Assembly (NCBI GenBank): GCA_013298845.1
Contig: JAAFJN010000001.1
Coordinates: forward strand, 372,001 to 436,000
Origin: Chitinophagales bacterium
GTDB taxonomy: Bacteria; Bacteroidota; Bacteroidia; Chitinophagales; Saprospiraceae
Direction: 5' to 3'
DNA: 64,000 nt
The number at the start of each line of letters is the position of its first letter. Positions within the stretch are counted from its first letter, which is position 1. The notes beneath the pieces were generated by a model. The model was given only the letters and a program-made list of their open reading frames with translations. It did no database searches and was not told the origin of the DNA. Positions 59,623 through 64,000 of this stretch are shown here, piece by piece. The position numbers and the translations under genes were made by a program.

Positions 59623-59931
59623 ATGGCGCACAAGAACTCATACGAAAATGAAGAACTGCATCATCTTTACGAAATTCTGGACCGCGATAGAAATGATGAT
59701 ATTTTCAAATATGGCATATGCTGCAAACCAATTGACGAAGATGGAACATCTAGCAGAATGCGCGAACAAGTTAATGCGTTGAATCGTATTGATAAGTGGG
59801 TAAGGTTTTTTGCCAGAGTAATTATTCGTGACATTCCGGGTAAAAGAGCAGCGCGGGAACTCGAGAAACAACACATCCGAGATTACACAGAAAGAACCGG
59901 AGAGCGTCCCAGGAGAAATCCCACGGATTAA
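59623..59931 (+). CDS. Small GIY-YIG-like nuclease-type protein
   Basis: 102 residues, soluble. 'ELHHLYEILDRD' and 'DIFKYGICCKPIDEDG' correspond to the GIY and YIG strands (LYE at 15-17, KYG at 29-31). R45 or R47 sits in 'SSRMREQVNALN', the conserved Glu is likely in 'RELEKQHIRDY' (E79 or E81), and Asn at N99. The last part (ERTGERPRRNPTD) resembles endings of polymorphic-toxin GIY-YIG (URI-type) domains. There is no N-terminal delivery domain, so it would act inside the cell. It probably cuts nucleic acid, with the DUF4240 protein as candidate inhibitor. It is unusually small for a complete gene; identification is by motif only. Confidence 0.6.
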   Translation: MAHKNSYENEELHHLYEILDRDRNDDIFKYGICCKPIDEDGTSSRMREQVNALNRIDKWVRFFARVIIRDIPGKRAARELEKQHIRDYTERTGERPRRNPTD

Positions 59932-60068
59932 GTCCTCCTTTTTATTTTCCTACTAATTTTTTAGGCATTTAATGTAGTATTCGTGCCTGCTCAGCCAATT
60001 TTCGTTGGTGAACCTACCCAATAAAAAAATTTTACCCAACTTGGGTACACAAGATTTTTTTTTATAGT

Positions 60069-60076
60069 TACCTTCG
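60069..60076 (+). promoter_or_regulatory. -7-like element (TACCTTCG) for the SusC gene
   Basis: One-base variant of TAnnTTTG, 33 nt before the ATG at 60110. A TTG at 60041-60043 lies 25 nt upstream. Confidence 0.45.
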
Positions 60077-60109
60077 CACCAACCTATTAACTTTTAAAAT
60101 TCTATTAAC

Positions 60110-63100
60110 ATGAACTTAAGAAAAAAATTAATTTTTTCTATTGGGTTTCTGACTGTATTTTGGTCAGCGGCATTTTCCCAAAACCGAATTTCAGGTAAAG
60201 TTATGGACATTGAAGATCGCGCACCACTCGTGGGTGCGTCCGTTGCTGCTACCGGTTTGGCCATAGGGACCAATACCGACGAAAACGGCAACTTTGTCCT
60301 TTCTGTACCCAATGACGTAAAAACCCTCTCCGTATCGTACACCGGATACAACAAGCAGGAGGTTGACATTTCGGGCAAAAGTACCATTGAAGTGTACATG
60401 ACATCATCTACCGCCGGTTTGAACGAGGTTGTAGTGGTGGGTTACGGTACTTCCAAACGCAAAGACCTCACCGGGTCCATCAGTAGTGTCAGTGCGGCGA
60501 CCATTGAGCAGGTTCCGGTAATTTCGGCCACGCAGGCACTGCAAGGCCGCGCTACCGGGGTCCAAATCATCAACAACGACGGCGCACCGGGCGGCAATAT
60601 CTCCATTTTGATCCGGGGGATCGGGAGTCTTGCCAGCGGCGGTAACAATCCGTTGTTTATCATTGACGGTTACCCTACCACGGGCGGCATCAACAATATC
60701 AATCCGAACGATATTGCTTCAATTGATGTGTTAAAAGACGCTTCTGCAACGTCCATTTACGGTATTCGGGCGGCCAATGGCGTTGTAATCATCACCACTA
60801 AACGCGGTTTAAAAGACCGGGTTCAGGTGTCTTTTGATCATTTCACCAGTTTTCAAAGTCAACCTAAAAAATACGATCTGCTGAATGCACAACAATTCGC
60901 CACTTTATCCAACGAAATTCAAACAACCCAACCCACCACACCCACTTACACCCAATTTGAACCCTGGGCCAACCCCAGCGCATTAAATACGGTGGACTGG
61001 CAGGATGCGTTGTACGGTAGCGGCCTGACCCAAAACTACAGTCTGGGCATCCGGGGCGGTAGCGAAAAAACGCAGGCGTCGGCCTCATTTGGCTACTACG
61101 ACCAAAAAGGTATCGTGCTGGGTTCTTATTTTAAACGATTCACCGGCGGCTTCAACCTCGATTATCAGGCTACGCCTTGGTTAAAATCGGCCAGCAGCGT
61201 TAAATACGGCTACCAGGATGCCAATACACCATTGGGTACCGGCGGACTATTTCAGTTGATGGTAAATCCGCCCACCCTCGACGGCGGCAACAATGCCACC
61301 AACCAAATTAAAGACGAAAACGGCAACTACGGTTTTTATAACCCGATTAACCCCAACGTTTTTAAATTTGCTAACCCGGTGTACGACGTAGAATCTCGGG
61401 AAGCCATCAATATTTCGAATTATATCCTGGCCAATACTTCCGTGGAAATCCGGTTGTTCGACGGCCTGAAGTTTAAATCCAACGTGGGCGTGAACTTCAA
61501 TAATTACGACGGTTCCTTTTTCTTACCCGCCGATAACCGGGCCAACCTCCAGTTTCCGGGGGCCGTTACTACAAGGGCGATTTACAGCCAAAACATCAAC
61601 AATAATTTTGAGTGGTTGTGGGAAAATACCCTTTCGTACGATAAAAACTTCGGCAACCATTTCCTGAACATTATCGGCGGTGTTTCGGCGCAGGAAAATA
61701 GATTTTCGGCAATGGGCGGTACTGGTGAGCCACCCAACAACGTCATCCGCGATTTGGGTCAGGTGGCTAACCTCCAACTCAACCGCTTTGGCAATGGCCG
61801 TTCTACGTCCAGTCTGGCATCGCAATTTGGCCGTCTCAACTACCAATTCGACAACCGTTACTATTTGACCGGTACCCTGAGAAGAGACGGTTCTTCCCGT
61901 TTCAACGAAAACAACCGTTACGGTGTATTCCCCTCCGGTTCGGTGGCGTGGAAAGTATCCAATGAATCGTTTTTGCAAGGCGCCAAATGGCTGAACGACC
62001 TGAAAGTAAGAGCGGGTTACGGCGTAGTTGGTAACCAGGCGAGCATTGGGTTGTTCCAATACGAAGCCTTGTTTGCGGGTAACTTCCCGGCCAGCCAAAA
62101 CGGCGGCGGACAAAGTAATCTCGGTTATCCGTTTAATAATGTGTACCAAAATGGTATTGCCCAAACCCAACCGGCCAACCCGGATTTGCAGTGGGAAACG
62201 GTAAATATGGCCAATTTCGGGATTGATGCGGCCTTCTTGAACGGCGCATTGACCGTTACTGCCGATTGGTTCGACAAAAGATCCAAAGACTTTTTGTTGA
62301 CTATTCCGGCTTCTCCACAAACCGGATATTTGTTCATTACGCGCAACGTGGGTGAAATGAGCAACAAAGGCATTGAACTCGCGGTGAATTACAGCGGCAA
62401 CTCTGGCAAAGAATTCAAATACGACATTGGTTTGAACTGGTCGGCCATCAAAAACCGGATTACCAGCATTAGTTCCGGGGTGAAAAACCTTACCAGCGCT
62501 AACTTTGGCATTGGTTTAACCGGTACGGGTTGGAATGAATTTAGCCAATACGTTCCCGGCGGCGAAGCAGGTGAATTTTACGGTTACCAGTCTTTGGGAA
62601 TTTTCCAAACCCAGGAACAAATTGATGCCCTGAACGAAAAATCACCCACGGGTTTTTATCACCGTGCCGCAACCCGCCCCGGCGACCGCTATTTTGCGGA
62701 CCTTAACGGCGACGGCGTGGTAAATGCCGAAGACCGGACTTCACTCGGTAGCCCGCAGCCCAAGTTTTTCGGTGGTCTTAATTTTAATGCCTCGTACAAA
62801 GCGTGGGATTTCAACGTGTTTTTCTACGGTTCTTACGGCAATAAAATCCTGAATTACATCGAAAGCAACCTGCAAAGTTTCCAAAAAACGGGATCTGAAG
62901 GCGTGCAAAACGTGAGTGTAAACTACTACGAAAACCGTTGGACACCCACTAACCCGTCTGAGACGTACGCCCGCGCACTCCACAACGACGCCAACACGCT
63001 CAATAATGTTCCTTCGAGCCATTGGGTAGAAGATGGCAGTTATTTGCGTTTGAAAAACTTGTCCATTGGCTACACGGTACCCGCCAATTTGTCGAAAAAG

Positions 63101-63280
63101 GTAACTGCCTCCAAAGCACGGGTGTATGTATCCGCCCAAAACCTGTTAACTTTCACTAAATACAGCGGCCTCGATCCAGAAATCGGGATTCAAAATGGTA
63201 ATCCTATTTTCAATGGCGTGGACAATGGTGTTTATCCATCGTCCAGATTTGTCACCGTTGGTCTTAATGTTACATTTTAA
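60110..63280 (+). CDS. SusC/RagA-family TonB-linked outer-membrane protein
   Basis: 1056 residues. Signal peptide ends AFSQN. CarboxypepD-like domain (about 24-105, 'APLVGASVAATGLAIGTNTD'). The SusC signature 'EVVVVGYGTSKRKDLTGSIS' and plug motif 'ALQGRATGVQIINNDG' follow, then 'ASATSIYGIRAANGVVIITTKRG'. The barrel ends 'FVTVGLNVTF'. It works with the SusD-like lipoprotein encoded 16 nt downstream to import a large glycan or peptide. The substrate is not visible because the locus continues beyond the window. Confidence 0.96.
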   Translation: MNLRKKLIFSIGFLTVFWSAAFSQNRISGKVMDIEDRAPLVGASVAATGLAIGTNTDENGNFVLSVPNDVKTLSVSYTGYNKQEVDISGKSTIEVYMTSSTAGLNEVVVVGYGTSKRKDLTGSISSVSAATIEQVPVISATQALQGRATGVQIINNDGAPGGNISILIRGIGSLASGGNNPLFIIDGYPTTGGINNINPNDIASIDVLKDASATSIYGIRAANGVVIITTKRGLKDRVQVSFDHFTSFQSQPKKYDLLNAQQFATLSNEIQTTQPTTPTYTQFEPWANPSALNTVDWQDALYGSGLTQNYSLGIRGGSEKTQASASFGYYDQKGIVLGSYFKRFTGGFNLDYQATPWLKSASSVKYGYQDANTPLGTGGLFQLMVNPPTLDGGNNATNQIKDENGNYGFYNPINPNVFKFANPVYDVESREAINISNYILANTSVEIRLFDGLKFKSNVGVNFNNYDGSFFLPADNRANLQFPGAVTTRAIYSQNINNNFEWLWENTLSYDKNFGNHFLNIIGGVSAQENRFSAMGGTGEPPNNVIRDLGQVANLQLNRFGNGRSTSSLASQFGRLNYQFDNRYYLTGTLRRDGSSRFNENNRYGVFPSGSVAWKVSNESFLQGAKWLNDLKVRAGYGVVGNQASIGLFQYEALFAGNFPASQNGGGQSNLGYPFNNVYQNGIAQTQPANPDLQWETVNMANFGIDAAFLNGALTVTADWFDKRSKDFLLTIPASPQTGYLFITRNVGEMSNKGIELAVNYSGNSGKEFKYDIGLNWSAIKNRITSISSGVKNLTSANFGIGLTGTGWNEFSQYVPGGEAGEFYGYQSLGIFQTQEQIDALNEKSPTGFYHRAATRPGDRYFADLNGDGVVNAEDRTSLGSPQPKFFGGLNFNASYKAWDFNVFFYGSYGNKILNYIESNLQSFQKTGSEGVQNVSVNYYENRWTPTNPSETYARALHNDANTLNNVPSSHWVEDGSYLRLKNLSIGYTVPANLSKKVTASKARVYVSAQNLLTFTKYSGLDPEIGIQNGNPIFNGVDNGVYPSSRFVTVGLNVTF

Positions 63281-63296
63281 AATAAACACTTAAAAT

Positions 63297-64000
63297 ATGA
63301 AAAATTATAAAATAGTAATCATCGCAATGGTTCTTTCTGTTGCGTTTTTTCCTATAGCGTGCAACGAAGGATTTTTGGATCAAACGGACTCCTTCCAAGG
63401 TACCGCCGATGGTACTTTTACCAAGTCCTCCGACGTAGTAGCGTTGGTAAATTCCGTTTACGACACGTACCAAAACAGCGATTTGCTGAAGAAATGTATT
63501 TGGTACCGGGCTAATTTTAGCACCCACGACTTTTTCAACTGGGGTTCCGATGTGTTTTGGAACAACTACCAGATTCCCGCTACTTTTGGTGGATTAACCA
63601 CTTTTTGGAACAACTCGTACATCGGTATTGCGCGGGCAAATGCCGCCTTTGATGTTATTGCACGGGCCAAAGAAAAAGGTATTGTTACGGCGGCTTTGGC
63701 CGACCGCTTAACGGGTGAAGCCTACTTTTTAAGAGGAATGACCTACTATTATCTCGCCGCTTCTTTTGGCGGGGTACCTTTAGAGTTAAACGCCGTATCC
63801 GATGGTTTAGGCCCACGCGCTACCCGCGAAGCCGTATTCCAACAGGTAGTGGCCGATATGCAGCAAGCCGAAAGATTGTTGTTGTCAAAATCAGATTTGC
63901 CACAATCCGAACTCGGACGGGCGACCAAAGGCGCGGCTTACGGCTTTGAAGGGGCCGCCCGAATGTGGTTGAAAGACTACGCCGGTGCACTGGCCGCGTT
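63297..64000 (+). CDS. SusD/RagB-family nutrient-binding lipoprotein (3' end outside window)
   Basis: First 234 residues. Lipoprotein signal with lipobox P-I-A-C (C22), then 'NEGFLDQTDSFQG', the usual SusD start. TPR-like helices follow ('AYFLRGMTYYYLAASFGGVP' and 'EAVFQQVVADMQQAERLLL'). It follows SusC directly, as in polysaccharide- or peptide-uptake loci. Truncated by the window end, so substrate residues cannot be read. Confidence 0.95.
   Translation, partial: MKNYKIVIIAMVLSVAFFPIACNEGFLDQTDSFQGTADGTFTKSSDVVALVNSVYDTYQNSDLLKKCIWYRANFSTHDFFNWGSDVFWNNYQIPATFGGLTTFWNNSYIGIARANAAFDVIARAKEKGIVTAALADRLTGEAYFLRGMTYYYLAASFGGVPLELNAVSDGLGPRATREAVFQQVVADMQQAERLLLSKSDLPQSELGRATKGAAYGFEGAARMWLKDYAGALAA

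Noticed and set aside
58877-60060. Integration site at tRNA-fMet for the DUF4240/GIY-YIG genes
   Set aside because: No repeat of the tRNA 3' end was found downstream and no integrase is present.

Overview
The window looks like a chromosomal segment of a Bacteroidota bacterium. The evidence is a type IX secretion (T9SS) sortase PorU, PorP/SprF and PorV/PorQ-family outer-membrane proteins, T9SS type A C-terminal sorting domains, a SusC/SusD pair, DUF4294, and many Bacteroidota-type promoters (TTTG about 20 nt before TAnnTTTG). Base composition is roughly balanced. I infer a Saprospiria/Chitinophagia-like lineage from protein style and repeat content, but the sequence alone does not fix the genus. 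Most of the window is core chromosome. No prophage, transposase, CRISPR array or rRNA was seen; there is one tRNA (initiator Met).

Layout. 1-9.5 kb: family-10 glycosylhydrolase-like protein, DUF4294 protein, dnaX, a YugP-type zinc peptidase, a 1077-residue nuclease-helicase fusion and a HAD phosphatase. 9.5-21 kb: a palindromic dispersed repeat, a TonB-dependent receptor, a YdjC-type deacetylase, ruvC, a polytopic membrane protein, then a likely metal-uptake unit (His/Cys-rich membrane protein, TonB receptor, lipoprotein), a T9SS cargo protein and an atypical SDR. 21-33 kb: porU, a YCII protein bracketed by GC-rich repeats, DinB, TatD, an AddB-like nuclease, two small proteins and a von Willebrand A protein. 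33-40.3 kb: housekeeping block pyrH, pyrD, ahcY, hemC, a PorP/SprF protein and comM/yifB. 40.3-42.2 kb: an AT-richer accessory patch with a perfect 23-bp hairpin, a four-helix-bundle protein, a REPIN-like element and an Rpn-type nuclease. 42.2-54.4 kb: TlpA thioredoxin, two GT-C-like membrane proteins, a possible DHH-like protein, xth, a VOC protein, a TonB receptor, a beta-helix protein and uvrC. 54.4-64 kb: second copy of the palindromic repeat plus a tandem duplication, a PorV/PorQ-family protein, a choice-of-anchor-B T9SS cargo protein, an ARPP-1-like lipoprotein, tRNA-fMet, a DUF4240 / GIY-YIG-like gene pair, SusC and a truncated SusD.

How the genes fit together. Several encode DNA repair or recombination proteins (dnaX, ruvC, uvrC, xth, the Dna2-like and AddB-like nucleases, comM). 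A second theme is the cell envelope: four TonB-type receptors, T9SS parts and at least two T9SS cargo proteins. The strongest candidates for something not well described are the DUF4240 / GIY-YIG-like pair beside tRNA-fMet, the His-rich/TonB receptor/lipoprotein unit, the possible DHH-like protein, and the roughly 250-bp palindromic element present in two inverted copies 45 kb apart.
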